A stretch of 64,000 nt of DNA from Acidobacteriaceae bacterium (GTDB taxonomy: Bacteria; Acidobacteriota; Terriglobia; Terriglobales; Acidobacteriaceae), in contig PLDC01000020.1 in the NCBI GenBank assembly GCA_003134995.1, positions 86,211 to 150,210 of the forward strand, read 5' to 3'. Below are positions 35,900 through 46,314 of this stretch, in pieces (positions within the stretch are counted from its first letter, which is position 1; the number at the start of each line of letters is the position of its first letter). The position numbers and the translations under genes are program-made. A model generated the notes under the pieces. It searched no databases, had not been told where the DNA came from, and saw only the letters and a program-made list of their open reading frames with translations.

Positions 35900-37786
35900 A
35901 TGCATAGATTCACCCGAATGTTTTTCCCGCTGTCCTGCGCGATTTGCGCGCTCCTGGCATTCCTGACTGGTTGCGGCGGAGGCTCAAGCTCGAGCACTGG
36001 GACGGGACAATCCGCCCAGTTCACGCATGTCTACGTGGTGTTCCCTCCAAGCAGCGGCGTCAATAATCAGCACCTGATGGCTACGGTCATGAACCAGGCC
36101 GCGATTGAGGGCGTGACCACACAAACCTTATGGCGGGATGCGGAAACCGGCACGCCCGGACTAGCAACCTGCAGCCCTGTGGGCACCGATACTTGCCAGA
36201 TAGATTCTTCTGGTTGGACGCACACCTACGACTGGACAACGATCGACAGCAACAACGCGCAATGGTTCAACGTGGCGGGAGCGAAGAAGGTCAACATCAT
36301 TGTGGTTGGAATAAATGGGCCGGGCACGCTCCCCGTGTGCCTTTACTACAACAATTGCATTAATCAGGACACGCCCTACTACGTTACGTCTGCAAGTTGG
36401 GTGGGGCATTTCACTCCGGCAGCTACGCAGGACGTTGTCAACGCCAATAAAGACGGCTGCACCAACGACGTCGGGCTGGTCGCTACCTCGATGACGCGCG
36501 CCGCGAATGGCGTGGTCACCGTGACCATGCCCAATCAACCCAGCAACGGCCAGCTCATATACAACAATGGCGACCTCATCTGGGTGGGAAGCAGTACGCC
36601 TTCGAACTTCAACATCGCGCAGGAAGATATTACGAGCGTGCAGGTTCAATCGAACGTTCTCACTATCACGTCGGCCAACAGTCTTCCGGTGGGCACACAG
36701 GTAATTTTTGAAGGCCTGGGATCGGCGACTTTTTTAAACAATCAGACGGTGACGATCACTTCCTCCACGCCCACGCAGTTCACGGCGAACTTCACCAATG
36801 CAAATTACGGTCCCACTGCGGTCGGCGCAGGCACAACTAATCCTCTGGGAGTTCCGGTACTGAACGCCACGTCCACTTCATTTCAATACCAATCGGGCAT
36901 TCAATCCGCGGGCACGTCGAGCGTTCAGCAGACTGTGATCAGTGCAGAGCAATCCTACCCGGTTCCCTACGAAACGCCTTACATGACTGCGTATGAAGCG
37001 TTTGTCGCGGCCGTGATCGCGCATTACAATGCGTCGGCAAATCTTTCGCAGATTTCTTACATGCGTGTGGGCCGATCGGTTGGCGGAGAAGCGTATCCCT
37101 ACTGCATCTCGAACCTCGAAAACTTGCCCGCTCCCAACACTTACAGCATGACAGCGTGGCTGAACTTCTACACGGATATCGATGAGTTTGTGCAGGCGCA
37201 GAATCCGAAGATGGAAATACTGGATCCTCTGAACGAGTCGGGAAGTGGAAGCACAGCGGACAAGACCTACGGAAGCGACGAGGCGGGCATCGCGGTGAGC
37301 TACAAAAACGCGTCGGGTGCCACGAATGGTTTTGGCAGTCAGGGACTGCAGGCCAGCGACATTACCAACTACGCCGCCGCCTCTGATTGCAGCTCCGACT
37401 GGTGCAACATGTTCAATCAGTATTACCAAACCGGAATTCCGCTCGAGTTGCAGCAGTATGGTCTGTCTGCCCCTGTTGCCATCACGAATACGACCAGCGC
37501 CACCGGCGACCTGCGGCCCTTGTTGCCATTTGCCGTTCAGCGGCACATGACGGTGCTCGAGCTTTATTATCTGGACGCGCTGCTCGCCTATGATCCGAAT
37601 TACTGTGTGCTCACGGGCACGGCGGGAGCGTGTGATGCCACTAGCAGCGTTTCCATTCCGACGATTGAATTGCCCGCCGGAGACCAGTACACATATTTTC
37701 AGGCGGTGGGCCAGCCCGGACAGACCGGCGCAACGGGTGACGGATCTTACGCGACCACGATCAACACAACACAAGGGCAGCACTAG
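35900..37786 (+). CDS. Lipoprotein with a glycosidase-like barrel domain interrupted by an inserted beta domain
   Basis: 628 residues from the ATG at 35900; the lipobox is LLAFLTGC. It shares with the 377-residue protein at 53303-54436 the segments GGE(A/T)(Y/F)P, SDWC/VDWC, PLELQ and LLPFA, plus a Trp-rich N-terminal pattern. Here the shared domain is split by about 130 Thr/Val/Asn-rich residues (roughly 195-325) that look like a beta-sandwich insert. The shared part resembles a clan-A TIM barrel, with the Glu of GGE a possible catalytic acid, but I cannot assign a family. A heptamer array follows 17 nt after the stop. Confidence 0.75.
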   Translation: MHRFTRMFFPLSCAICALLAFLTGCGGGSSSSTGTGQSAQFTHVYVVFPPSSGVNNQHLMATVMNQAAIEGVTTQTLWRDAETGTPGLATCSPVGTDTCQIDSSGWTHTYDWTTIDSNNAQWFNVAGAKKVNIIVVGINGPGTLPVCLYYNNCINQDTPYYVTSASWVGHFTPAATQDVVNANKDGCTNDVGLVATSMTRAANGVVTVTMPNQPSNGQLIYNNGDLIWVGSSTPSNFNIAQEDITSVQVQSNVLTITSANSLPVGTQVIFEGLGSATFLNNQTVTITSSTPTQFTANFTNANYGPTAVGAGTTNPLGVPVLNATSTSFQYQSGIQSAGTSSVQQTVISAEQSYPVPYETPYMTAYEAFVAAVIAHYNASANLSQISYMRVGRSVGGEAYPYCISNLENLPAPNTYSMTAWLNFYTDIDEFVQAQNPKMEILDPLNESGSGSTADKTYGSDEAGIAVSYKNASGATNGFGSQGLQASDITNYAAASDCSSDWCNMFNQYYQTGIPLELQQYGLSAPVAITNTTSATGDLRPLLPFAVQRHMTVLELYYLDALLAYDPNYCVLTGTAGACDATSSVSIPTIELPAGDQYTYFQAVGQPGQTGATGDGSYATTINTTQGQH

Positions 37787-37803
37787 CTGCGGTCTGTCGC
37801 GGC

Positions 37804-37834
37804 TAGTAGCCAGTATCTAGTATCTGGTACCTGG
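37804..37834. repeat. YAG-type heptamer array
   Basis: TAGTAGC, CAGTATC, TAGTATC, TGGTACC, TGG, a strict 7-nt period. It lies 18 nt after the lipoprotein stop and just before the stop of the convergent cytochrome gene. Confidence 0.85.
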
Positions 37835-37840
37835 AGAGAT

Positions 37841-38458
37841 TTAGTTAGCCGGACAGGGCGCGCCTGCTGCCTGCCATTGTTTTACCTTCGCCGAAAACTC
37901 ATCATGCGGTATGGGAACGGGAGTTCGACCTTCGCCCGGATTCCATCCCCACATGACGAGCTTGTCTTCGGTAAGGTGCTCGACCAACTGACTGACATTC
38001 CGGTTTCGATTTTGCTTTGGATCTTTGATCGATTCGCAAAGCTGCGCATCTGTGAGACCTTGCCAGATCATCGGCATGCCCGGAGGCGGCAGGCGCCAGC
38101 CCGGCGCACCGGGAGGAAGATGCGCGCCGTCAAGGTTGTGATCCTGATGGCAGGTGCTGCATTTTACTGACGTCACTCCCGAGCCCGTGGCTCCGCGGCG
38201 AATGTTCATCGTGTGCGGATGCCCGTCATCGCCCTGCCGCGGGAAGTCTCCCTTGGAATGGCAGTTCATGCAGCGCGGACTTCGCAGCACGGAAACGAAC
38301 GCGACGAAAAGCGTTCCATCGCCGCTCGCTGCGGCAGCAGAAGGTTTCGTCGGCACCGGCGGCTCAGCCGCAGCGGCCGAGTGCGAGAACCATAGCGCTG
38401 CGATGAAGCCACAAAGAATTAGACTCGCCAGAAAAAAATTAATCTGAACCTTCTTCAT
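37841..38458 (-). CDS. Diheme c-type cytochrome accompanying the molybdenum hydroxylase
   Basis: 205 residues with an N-terminal signal/anchor (FFLASLILCGFIAALWF). Two heme sites, CMNCH (Cys63, Cys66, His67) and CSTCH (Cys100, Cys103, His104). Its ATG overlaps the large hydroxylase subunit stop by 4 nt, so it is probably the electron acceptor of that enzyme in the periplasm. The domain matches cytochromes found beside isoquinoline 1-oxidoreductase-type genes. Confidence 0.85.
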   Translation of the reverse strand: MKKVQINFFLASLILCGFIAALWFSHSAAAAEPPVPTKPSAAAASGDGTLFVAFVSVLRSPRCMNCHSKGDFPRQGDDGHPHTMNIRRGATGSGVTSVKCSTCHQDHNLDGAHLPPGAPGWRLPPPGMPMIWQGLTDAQLCESIKDPKQNRNRNVSQLVEHLTEDKLVMWGWNPGEGRTPVPIPHDEFSAKVKQWQAAGAPCPAN

Positions 38459-40650
38459 ACGGCCTCCGTCAGACGAATAGGTAACCTGCGGATTCGTTTT
38501 CCTGTAACCGCAAATACGGCATTTGCGATCGCCGGCGCAGCACAGGGAACACCCGGCTCTCCAATTCCACCGGCCTTCTCTTTGCTTTCGACGATATGAG
38601 TTTCGATCTCAGGACATTCATTCATGCGCATTACCGGAAAAGTGTTGAAGTTCGTTTGCTGCAAGCGTCCGTTCGCGAAGGTCAACTCCTGAAAGAGCGC
38701 CGCTGACGCACCGAAAATCGCTCCACCTTCGGTTTGCGCGGCGATGATTCCGGGATTCACGTACTGCCCGCAATCGATCGCGCAAACCATGCGGTGCACT
38801 CGCACCTTGCCATCGGTGACCGAAACTTCGGCAACGTGCGCCGAGTAACTTTCAAAAGCAAAATGCACCGCGATGCCGCGCCCCATGCCCTTCGGCAGAG
38901 GTTTACCCCATCCCGCTTTCTGGGCGGCCAGATCGAGCACGCCAAGATAGCGCGGCTGTTTCTGCAGCAGCTGTCGCCGGAACTGGTATGGATCTTTCTG
39001 CGCCAGCGCGGCCAGTTCATCCACGAAACACTCAACCGCAAACGCAGTATGCGAATGCCCCACCGAACGCAGCCACTGCACGGGCACTCCGATTTCCGCC
39101 TGATGACATTCGACCGTCACATTCGGAATCGCATAAGGAAGATCGTCAACACCCTCAACCGACGCGGGATCATAGGCCTTCCCCTTCATCATCATCGCCG
39201 CGAACGGAGTGCCTTCCATAATCGACTGCCCAACGAGGCGCGATCTCCAACTGACCGCATTGCCGCTCGCATCAATGCCGCCTTCGATCGCATGCAGAAA
39301 TGCGGGACGATACCAACCGCCCTGCATATCGTCTTCGCGCGTCCAAATTACTTTGATCGGAGCGCCAGCCGCTTTCGCGACGTGCGTCGCTTCCACCACA
39401 AAGTCCGACTGCGGATTCGCCCGGCGTCCAAAGCCTCCACCGAGAAAAGTCGTGTGCAATTGAACTTTTTCGGTTGGCAGCCCCGCGATTCTCGCCGCGT
39501 TCGCGCGGTCCACCGTCTGAAACTGTGAGCCGGTCCACACCTCGCATGAGTCGGCGCGCAAATCCACCACGCAGTTCAGCGGTTCCATCATCAAATGTGA
39601 AAGATAAGGAACTTCGTAAACGGCGTCGATCTTCTTCGCCGCACTCGCGAGCGCACTGTCCGCGTCGCCGTCCTTGCGCACGCCGGGTCCGGGAGTCTTT
39701 GCGCGTTCACGAAAGTCCTGCATCATCGTGCTGGTGTTGAAGTTCGCCATCTTTCCTTCATCCCATTCAACACGCAGAGCGTCGCGCGCGACTTTCGCCT
39801 GCCAGAATGTGTCGGCGATCACGGCAACTCCGGCGGGAATCGCGATAATCTTTCGCACTCCGGGCATCGAACGCGCGCGCGTATCGTCGAAATTCTTCAC
39901 GCTCGCTCCGAAGATCGGAGGGCGTGCGATCACCGCCGTCAACATCCCCGGCAGCTTCACGTCAATGCCGAATTCAGCCGTGCCGTTTATCTTTACGGAA
40001 GTGTCGAGGCGTTTGAGCGGCTTGCCGATCAACTTGAAGTCCTTTGGATCTTTTAGTTGAACGTTCGCGGGCGGAGCTAACTTCGCCGCAGCGCCGACGA
40101 GCTGGCCATAAGTCAACTTGCGAGTGCCGTTGAACACCGCTCCCGATTCCGTTCGGCACGTGGCTGCATCGACATTCCACTGCTGCGCCGCCGCAGCGAT
40201 CAGCAAAGCGCGCGCGGCAGCTCCAGCCTGGCGAAACTGCTGCAGTCCCGAATACACGCTCGAACTTCCCCCCGTCATCTGCACACCGAAGACAGGATGG
40301 TTGTATTTGGGATCGACCGGGGCAGGCTCGTACCCAATCTTGCTCCAGTCGGCGTCAAGTTCGTCCGCCAGCAGCATGGGCAACGACGTATAAACGCCCT
40401 GTCCCATCTCCGAATGGTTCACGATCACCGTGATGTTCTCATCGGTGCCGATGCGCACAAACGCGTTCGGCATAAAAGAACTGCCGAGGGGTGGTTGCGC
40501 CGATGCGAGCTGGGTGACTCCGAAAAAATGAAATCCGATCAGCAACCCGCCGCTTGCAGCGACAGTCACCTTAAGAAAATCACGGCGCTGAATCCCTCGA
40601 CCCGCATTTTCACTCGTCGTTTCTTGTCCGATCATCTTTTGACGAATCAT
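38455..40650 (-). CDS. iorB: Isoquinoline 1-oxidoreductase-type molybdopterin subunit (xanthine dehydrogenase family)
   Basis: 731 residues from the ATG at 40650, which overlaps the iorA stop as ATGA. It opens with a twin-arginine signal [14 protein letters not shown]. Typical blocks are seen: [48 protein letters not shown] and a C-terminal [17 protein letters not shown] with the Glu used in hydroxylation. The Mo-cytosine-dinucleotide cofactor is expected. It oxidises an N-heterocycle or aldehyde; the substrate is not predictable. Confidence 0.9.
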   Translation of the reverse strand: MIRQKMIGQETTSENAGRGIQRRDFLKVTVAASGGLLIGFHFFGVTQLASAQPPLGSSFMPNAFVRIGTDENITVIVNHSEMGQGVYTSLPMLLADELDADWSKIGYEPAPVDPKYNHPVFGVQMTGGSSSVYSGLQQFRQAGAAARALLIAAAAQQWNVDAATCRTESGAVFNGTRKLTYGQLVGAAAKLAPPANVQLKDPKDFKLIGKPLKRLDTSVKINGTAEFGIDVKLPGMLTAVIARPPIFGASVKNFDDTRARSMPGVRKIIAIPAGVAVIADTFWQAKVARDALRVEWDEGKMANFNTSTMMQDFRERAKTPGPGVRKDGDADSALASAAKKIDAVYEVPYLSHLMMEPLNCVVDLRADSCEVWTGSQFQTVDRANAARIAGLPTEKVQLHTTFLGGGFGRRANPQSDFVVEATHVAKAAGAPIKVIWTREDDMQGGWYRPAFLHAIEGGIDASGNAVSWRSRLVGQSIMEGTPFAAMMMKGKAYDPASVEGVDDLPYAIPNVTVECHQAEIGVPVQWLRSVGHSHTAFAVECFVDELAALAQKDPYQFRRQLLQKQPRYLGVLDLAAQKAGWGKPLPKGMGRGIAVHFAFESYSAHVAEVSVTDGKVRVHRMVCAIDCGQYVNPGIIAAQTEGGAIFGASAALFQELTFANGRLQQTNFNTFPVMRMNECPEIETHIVESKEKAGGIGEPGVPCAAPAIANAVFAVTGKRIRRLPIRLTEAV

Positions 40651-41117
40651 CGCGCACCGCCCTTCGCCACCATCTCGGCCGCCCGATGAATCGCTTTTCG
40701 AATGCGCGGGTACGTTCCGCATCGACAGATGTTGCCGGTCATCGCCTCGTCAATATCCTCATCGCTGGGCGCGGGCTTCTCGCGCAGCAGCACCGCCGCG
40801 CTCATAAGTTGTCCCGATTGGCAATAGCCGCATTGCGGAACATCTTCTTCCAGCCACGCCCGCTGCAGCGGATGGCTGAGATCCGGCGATAGCCCTTCGA
40901 TGGTAGTCACCGACGTGCCGGCCGCACGCGATACGGGCGCGACGCACGACCGCACCGCTTCTCCATTAATGTGCACCGTGCAGGCGCCGCATTGCGCCAC
41001 GCCGCATCCATACTTGGTTCCTGTGAGACCGAGTTGCTCGCGAATCACCCACAGCAGCGGAGTGGATGGATCGACCTCCAGATCGACCCGCTTGCCATTC
41101 ACGGAGAAGCCAATCAT
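40647..41117 (-). CDS. iorA: [2Fe-2S] subunit of isoquinoline 1-oxidoreductase-type enzyme
   Basis: 156 residues from the ATG at 41117 ([15 protein letters not shown]), with GGAG upstream; 37 further upstream codons are in frame but lack family similarity. A plant-type ferredoxin cluster lies at [20 protein letters not shown], and the second cluster is CGYCQSGQ...GNICRCGTY. It transfers electrons from the Mo site. First gene of iorA-iorB-cytochrome c. Confidence 0.92.
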   Translation of the reverse strand: MIGFSVNGKRVDLEVDPSTPLLWVIREQLGLTGTKYGCGVAQCGACTVHINGEAVRSCVAPVSRAAGTSVTTIEGLSPDLSHPLQRAWLEEDVPQCGYCQSGQLMSAAVLLREKPAPSDEDIDEAMTGNICRCGTYPRIRKAIHRAAEMVAKGGAR

Positions 41118-41255
41118 TGTTTGTTCTCCAGTTTTTGCCTCGTAATATGCATTAGACGACGGACAAGGCTGCCGCGTTGACATCGATTTTACACTGGGAA
41201 CCGAAAAGAGAGCCGTGGCGATTGTCAATTTCCGGGGTGTGTTCGCGCGGCTGAC

Positions 41256-42140
41256 TTACCGCAAGACGCGCAGGCTCTCGACGGAGGGCACGAAATAATA
41301 CGAGCCGGTTAGCGGCTGAGTAAAACGTGTGAGCGCGTCGCGCGTGCCGTTGACTAGCCCCGCCATGCTATCGAGCATTCTGGAAAGCCGCTTCTGGTCC
41401 GCGCTGAAACCGACGAACACGGTGCCGTGGTCGCCGACGCTTCCGTAAGGCATGTTGCGCCGGAAGATGTTGCCAAACTCGTCCTGATCCGTACGGGCGA
41501 CATGCGAATCCGCCGGCTTGTTCTCGAGTTCGATGCTGTCCCGCTTGCTGCGTCCCATGATGCGCTCTTGCTGATCGATCGGCACAGCTTCCCATTCAGC
41601 TGTTTTGTGCTTCCACTTTTGCAGCAAGAGGATTGAGCCGGCGGCGCCTGGAACTCCTTCGGGCAGAAGTGCCACGGTGGGAGCGTCAAGCAGCGTGGGA
41701 TTCTCCGAGCCATCGATGAAGCCGGTAAGATCGCGATCGTGACGATAAGGCCAGCTCGAAGTTTCTTCTGCGAGCGTGGCTTGGCCAGCGAGGTCATGAA
41801 TGACCGAGCGCGCCATATCGAAGATGACGTCATAAGCACTGCCGGAGAGCCACACCAGTGCATCGTGTTGCGTGGCTGGCATCGTGAATCCATCTGCGCC
41901 CTGAATTTCTTTATTGAAGCCTTCCACGCCCGCTGGCGCTTCGTCAGGAGCAATTTCGCGCCAGAGTTCAGGCCGAAATCCGATGACAAAGTTCACTCCT
42001 CCTGTAGTAGTTCGTGGTTCGCGGATAGCGGAAATTGCAGAAGCGAACTCCTTGAAGTTCTTCGCATCCAGAATGTCAAACTCCAGGTACGCATGCGAAG
42101 ACGTTCCAAGAGCGAAGATTCCAGCTTGAGGCGTATACAT
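41256..42140 (-). CDS. DyP-type heme peroxidase
   Basis: 294 residues from the ATG at 42140 (MYTPQAGIFALG), which matches the natural start of short DyP enzymes; upstream in-frame codons overlap the divergent gene and look non-coding. The GxxDG motif is GFIDGSENPT with the catalytic Asp, preceded by RHDRDLT. The heme-ligand His region follows in the C-terminal half (TDQDEFGNIFRRNMPYGSV, DHGTVFVGFSAD). It uses H2O2 to oxidise dyes and phenols. No encapsulin gene is adjacent and no export signal is seen, so it is likely cytoplasmic. Confidence 0.9.
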   Translation of the reverse strand: MYTPQAGIFALGTSSHAYLEFDILDAKNFKEFASAISAIREPRTTTGGVNFVIGFRPELWREIAPDEAPAGVEGFNKEIQGADGFTMPATQHDALVWLSGSAYDVIFDMARSVIHDLAGQATLAEETSSWPYRHDRDLTGFIDGSENPTLLDAPTVALLPEGVPGAAGSILLLQKWKHKTAEWEAVPIDQQERIMGRSKRDSIELENKPADSHVARTDQDEFGNIFRRNMPYGSVGDHGTVFVGFSADQKRLSRMLDSMAGLVNGTRDALTRFTQPLTGSYYFVPSVESLRVLR

Positions 42141-42261
42141 GCGAGGAATTATATCGGGCACCGATGTGCATAACCGAGGTAACTTTAGCCAGCGCGGCAT
42201 GCGTGCTAGCCTCGATATGTGATGTGTAATCAGTAGCTTCCAATAATTCTCAGCATTCACG

Positions 42262-44580
42262 ATGCCTAGATTCCCCATCTTCCGCCTGGGCAAAGAGCCC
42301 GACAAGCCGGAACTGCCGGAAATGGCTGCGGCCGCGCCGTCGATTGCACTTGAAGGGCTCGCGGTCGGGGTCGACAACCTGCGGCACGATGTAGTTCTGA
42401 GCCCGCGCTTTGTGGAAGCCGCGCGCACGCATGTGATGCGATTGATCGTGCGTCATGGCGAATTGGAAGGACTAATTTCCGCCGAAGCTCCGCCGAAAAC
42501 TCAGGGACCTTCGTGGATGAGAAACGCCGCCGCCGGAACACCTCGCGCGCCAGTGGAAAAATCCGACTGGAAGCCGCTGCTTGCCGAGTTGCATCTGACG
42601 GCTCTGAATCGCGCCAAGAAGGAAGAAAATATTTCCATCGACCTGCTGGCGCGCATGGCCGTGACCAAGTTTCTCCGCACGGAAATGAACCAGCAGTTCG
42701 CGCAGGTGCTGGAGCGCTGCCGCGTTCTGCTCAAGAATTATGAAGGCATACGCGAAGGCAAAGCAGTCGAGTATCGCGAGCGCGTCGCAGCCTTCCAAGT
42801 GCGCAAGAAAATCATCCTGCGCAAAACGGGACAGGATCTGTTCGAAACCGTGCGCGAGATCGAGAAGGAAACGCTGGCCCGCATGCGCCGGTCGTTATTT
42901 GGAGAAGCGAAAAAGAGCGACGCGAAAACGACCACAGCGAAAACGAGTGGAGAGAAAGCCGACGAACCTGGAAGCTCGGGTCTCGCCAGCTACGGTTTGT
43001 TTCTGAACCGCCTGGCATTCTCCGAAGACGGCCGCGACGACTACCTCTGCGCCGAACATTACGTAATGCTTGGCAATTGGGATCGCGATCCCGATCGCTA
43101 TCATCACCTGCAAGATATCGTCTGGGCCTTTGTGCGCTCGCTGTTCGGCGAAGAGACCACGGCTGAAACTATCGATGGCTGGATTTGCGCACCCGAAAAT
43201 GCTCGTGCTCTCGTAGGAACTGGAACGCCTGACGATTCCACCGCGGAAGGCGTCGCTCAGCAGAGTCGGCTGGCGAAGTGGGTTCGACTGCTCGAAGACG
43301 AGCAGGTTATGGAGTGCGTGATCGCCTCGTATCATACGGTGCCATTGCTCAGCCAGTACGCGCCGCGAATCAATCCGCAGCAGTTGAAGAATGCTTTGAT
43401 CTCGCGTCCGGAATGCGATCGCGTCGAGCGCATGATTCAGGAGCATGGCAAGCTCTCGCCGAACAGCCTTTATGCCGCTGTCGCCAAGGTTGCGGGCTGC
43501 CGCGGCTCGGAGCGCGCGAAAGTCGCGGCGCGCTTTCTCCAGGATTTTTCTCAGTATCATCGCGATCTGCGGCGGCTGGAAGTGTTAAACGCCGCTCTCG
43601 ACTCGGTGAACGTGGTCAGCACCGAGAAGCTGCGTGAGCTTTCCCGCATGAACGGAACGCTCTACGAATTTCTTCTGCCCGAAGAGCAGCAACCCGAAGA
43701 AGATCGCGTGTTGCGGCATGTGGTGCTCAAGGCCGATGTGCGCGACTCCACGAAGCTCACGCGCACCTTAATGGAAAAAGGGTTGAACCCTGCGTCTTAC
43801 TTCAGCTTGAATTTTTATGATCCGGTGAACAAGCTGCTCTCGAAGTATGGAGCGCAGAAAGTTTTTCTCGAGGGCGATGCCATCATCCTCGCGATCCTCG
43901 AGCGTACTGGCGAGCCCGAACTTGCCGTGAGCCGCGCCTGTGTGCTGGCCCGCGAGATCATCGAGATCGTGCGCGGCTACAACGAACTCATGCAGCGCTC
44001 GGGCATGCCCGAACTCGAACTGGGCGTGGGCATCACGCTACAGGAGGCAGCGCCGCTTTACCTGATGGATGGCGAGCATCAGATCATGATTTCCGAAGCG
44101 CTGAACGAGAGCGACCGCCTTTCTTCCTGCAACAAACGCGCCCGCAAAATAATGGAATCGCAGGCCGGGCCATTTCACGTCTTCGTGTTCCAGGCGAGTG
44201 CCGAGCCTGCTAAGGCTGGCGAGGTTCCGAAAAACGACGCTGAAAATTCCGAAGACCTCATCAGCTACAACCTCGGCGGCATTCGCATGAACGAAGCCGC
44301 CTTCCGCAAACTCGAGCAGGAAATTTCGCTCGTGCCCTTGTCGATGAAGCTGCTGCCTTCGATCACGCCTTCCGATAAGGGCGAATACCAGCTTTTCGGC
44401 GCCACCGTTCCGGTCGACCGCGACATCTTCCGCAAAATCGTGGTGCGAAAGAGCCGCGTGCCGCAAATCAACGTCGAGGACTTCTCAGTCCAGGGCTGGA
44501 CCGACCGCACCTACTACGAAGTCTGCACCGACCCCGCCATCTACGCCGCGCTGGAAAAGAAGAAGAGCGCTAGCAGGTAG
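42262..44580 (+). CDS. Large protein with a C-terminal class III nucleotide cyclase-like domain
   Basis: 772 residues. The first 470 are helical and unrecognised, with a Lys-rich linker near 215-240. The domain at about 485-640 has VVLKADVRDSTKLT with Asp492 and VFLEGDAIILAI with Asp539, the spacing of the two metal Asp in class III cyclases. LNESDRL resembles the V-N-x-A-x-R-L transition-state motif (Asn and Arg kept). The Lys that selects adenine is not at its canonical position, so product and even activity are uncertain. It is divergent from the DyP gene across 121 nt, and its last codons run into a heptamer array. Confidence 0.8.
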   Translation: MPRFPIFRLGKEPDKPELPEMAAAAPSIALEGLAVGVDNLRHDVVLSPRFVEAARTHVMRLIVRHGELEGLISAEAPPKTQGPSWMRNAAAGTPRAPVEKSDWKPLLAELHLTALNRAKKEENISIDLLARMAVTKFLRTEMNQQFAQVLERCRVLLKNYEGIREGKAVEYRERVAAFQVRKKIILRKTGQDLFETVREIEKETLARMRRSLFGEAKKSDAKTTTAKTSGEKADEPGSSGLASYGLFLNRLAFSEDGRDDYLCAEHYVMLGNWDRDPDRYHHLQDIVWAFVRSLFGEETTAETIDGWICAPENARALVGTGTPDDSTAEGVAQQSRLAKWVRLLEDEQVMECVIASYHTVPLLSQYAPRINPQQLKNALISRPECDRVERMIQEHGKLSPNSLYAAVAKVAGCRGSERAKVAARFLQDFSQYHRDLRRLEVLNAALDSVNVVSTEKLRELSRMNGTLYEFLLPEEQQPEEDRVLRHVVLKADVRDSTKLTRTLMEKGLNPASYFSLNFYDPVNKLLSKYGAQKVFLEGDAIILAILERTGEPELAVSRACVLAREIIEIVRGYNELMQRSGMPELELGVGITLQEAAPLYLMDGEHQIMISEALNESDRLSSCNKRARKIMESQAGPFHVFVFQASAEPAKAGEVPKNDAENSEDLISYNLGGIRMNEAAFRKLEQEISLVPLSMKLLPSITPSDKGEYQLFGATVPVDRDIFRKIVVRKSRVPQINVEDFSVQGWTDRTYYEVCTDPAIYAALEKKKSASR

Positions 44581-44612
44581 TAGCGAGTACCTGGTACCTA
44601 GTACCGAGTGAC
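44571..44612. repeat. YAG-type heptamer array overlapping a stop codon
   Basis: TAGCAGG, TAGTAGC, GAGTACC, TGGTACC, TAGTACC, GAGTGAC. The first unit and part of the second encode the last residues and TAG stop of the cyclase-like gene. Confidence 0.85.
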
Positions 44613-44747
44613 CCCAGTTCCGCGGGGGCGGACGCTTGACGTTGCAGAATCCTTCACATTGCAGGGTCTTGCGGAAAGGGGTAGACTTCCGTCGGCGGTC
44701 CAAAAACCGGCTCACCCCCAGAGTCGCCGACGCCTGAGCGAACTTCA

Positions 44748-45824
44748 ATGTCAAATTTTCACGGCAACCCGCGCCCGGCGTGCCTCAAGAACGTGTGGTC
44801 GATCCTGCTCACATCCCTGGCGATCGTCGTGTCGACTCTAGGTGTTGCGGGGGCCGCGGGCAGCAACATTACTTCGTTTGATTATCCGGGTGCCACGCTT
44901 ACAGCAGGCGTGGCGATCAACCAGAGCGCGCAGGTGGCGGGCATCTACACGATTGGCAGCCAGGCCCACGGATTCCTGCGAACGGAGAGCGGCGCCTTTA
45001 CCTCCTTCGATCCGCCCAGTGCGATCTCAACTGGTGTCTACGGCATCAACGACAGCGGCGAAGTTGTTGGAAACTACAGCTACAATCACACTCAGTCGGA
45101 CGGGTTTATTCGAAGTGCCAGCGGAAGCTTCACGATTGTAGACGTTTCCGGCAGCGGATACGGCACGACCGTGGCGGGCGTCAACGACTTGGGCGAGACC
45201 TGCGGCTATTGGTTCGACGCGAGCGACGTAGCCCACGGTTTTGTACGAGACGGCAACGGGAGTCTCACTTCCTTCGACGTGACCGGCGCTGCGAGAACCT
45301 ACCCAACTCACATAAACGCGGGCGGGCAAGTCGCCGGAGAGTACCTCGACTCCACTGACAACCAGCATGGATTCGTGCGCGATCAGAGCGGAAATATCAC
45401 GGCTTTCGACGCGCCGGGGGCCGGAACGGGTAGCGGCGAGGGCACGGTGGTGAACGGAATCAACTCAAGCGGCGAGATAGTTGGCGTGTATGCCGACAGC
45501 GATTTCGTGTGGCACGGCTACACCCGCGACTCGGCCGGCAACTTTACCACTTTCAACGCCCCGCACGCAGGCGGGGTGTCACAGGGCACGCTTGCCCAAG
45601 GCCTTAACGACTCAGGCCTCGTCATAGGCTACGTCGTAACCGGTGCCGGTTCGAGAATCTCCTTTACACGCAACGGCGCCGACAGCTTCACGATGTTTAA
45701 CGCTCCGAATGCCGGCACTGCCGCCTCCACGGGCACGGCCGCGAACGCGGTTAACAATTCCGGCACCAGCACCGGGTCCTACACCGATGCGGAAGCGAAG
45801 ACGCACGGTTTCATAAGGTTCTGA
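44748..45824 (+). CDS. Exported HAF-repeat protein
   Basis: 358 residues. A signal/anchor (VWSILLTSLAIVVSTLGVAG) is followed by seven or so repeats of about 45 residues with the pattern ITSFDYPGA ... GINDSGEVVGNY ... HGFIR. This is the HAF repeat, a beta-propeller-like array common in Acidobacteria and Planctomycetes. Aspartates and glycines at turns suggest calcium or ligand binding, but no function is known. Isolated gene. Confidence 0.85.
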   Translation: MSNFHGNPRPACLKNVWSILLTSLAIVVSTLGVAGAAGSNITSFDYPGATLTAGVAINQSAQVAGIYTIGSQAHGFLRTESGAFTSFDPPSAISTGVYGINDSGEVVGNYSYNHTQSDGFIRSASGSFTIVDVSGSGYGTTVAGVNDLGETCGYWFDASDVAHGFVRDGNGSLTSFDVTGAARTYPTHINAGGQVAGEYLDSTDNQHGFVRDQSGNITAFDAPGAGTGSGEGTVVNGINSSGEIVGVYADSDFVWHGYTRDSAGNFTTFNAPHAGGVSQGTLAQGLNDSGLVIGYVVTGAGSRISFTRNGADSFTMFNAPNAGTAASTGTAANAVNNSGTSTGSYTDAEAKTHGFIRF

Positions 45825-46286
45825 GCGGGGCGCCCCACATTTTTCGCGCTCTGTCAGGCTTACGGGAAGTTTTGATCGGGGGAAAAAAAGGAAGGAACGT
45901 CCCACTTTCGCGGCCAACCCCCGCCGCTGGAATGGTTTACGCGCGAAATTAGCCACTAGTTATACAAAATGATCCAAAATTGTTGTCAAGAGGAAGAAAG
46001 GGCGAAAGGCTGAGCTAGGTTGATGAAAGGAAAGGAAATATAAAGTTGGCTAATATGACGGTTTTGACCTATGCAAAATGTCATACTAGAGATAGAGGGT
46101 AAATAAAGAAACAGCAGGTCCCTCCTACGTCGGGGTGACAAGCCCGACGGAGCATGGCGGCAGTTGTGGAAACTCTTGCGGGCCTCTTGGAGGTGCCAGC
46201 TGGCAAGGGGTCCTTCAACTGCGTAAATGCCTCGCTTGCGCGAAGCACTTACTTCGCTCAGGGTGACAATTCGGAATAGTACAAAC
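45825..46286. other. Spacer with low-GC patch and degraded REP-like sequences
   Basis: No coding frame recognised. 45950-46110 is unusually AT-rich for this window. 46120-46275 holds fragments such as CGGGGTGACAAGCCCG and CGCTCAGGGTGACAA, which resemble the GAGCGAAG/CTTCGCTC family present beside cofH and at the window end. Confidence 0.5.
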
Positions 46287-46308
46287 GTCGCGGCCTTTTG
46301 GCCGCGAC
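46287..46308 (+). terminator. Perfect hairpin with trailing T-rich tract
   Basis: GTCGCGGCC - TTTT - GGCCGCGAC, a 9-bp perfect stem followed by TTCTATTT. It looks like an intrinsic terminator on the plus strand. It lies directly before the start of the next plus-strand gene. Confidence 0.65.
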
Positions 46309-46314
46309 TTCTAT

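Noticed and set aside
41118..41228. Extra 37 N-terminal residues of IorA
   Set aside because: They lack similarity to the ferredoxin-like family, and the ATG at 41117 has its own GGAG.
42141..42428. N-terminal extension of the DyP peroxidase
   Set aside because: It overlaps the divergent cyclase-like gene and has shadow-frame composition; short DyP enzymes begin as at 42140.
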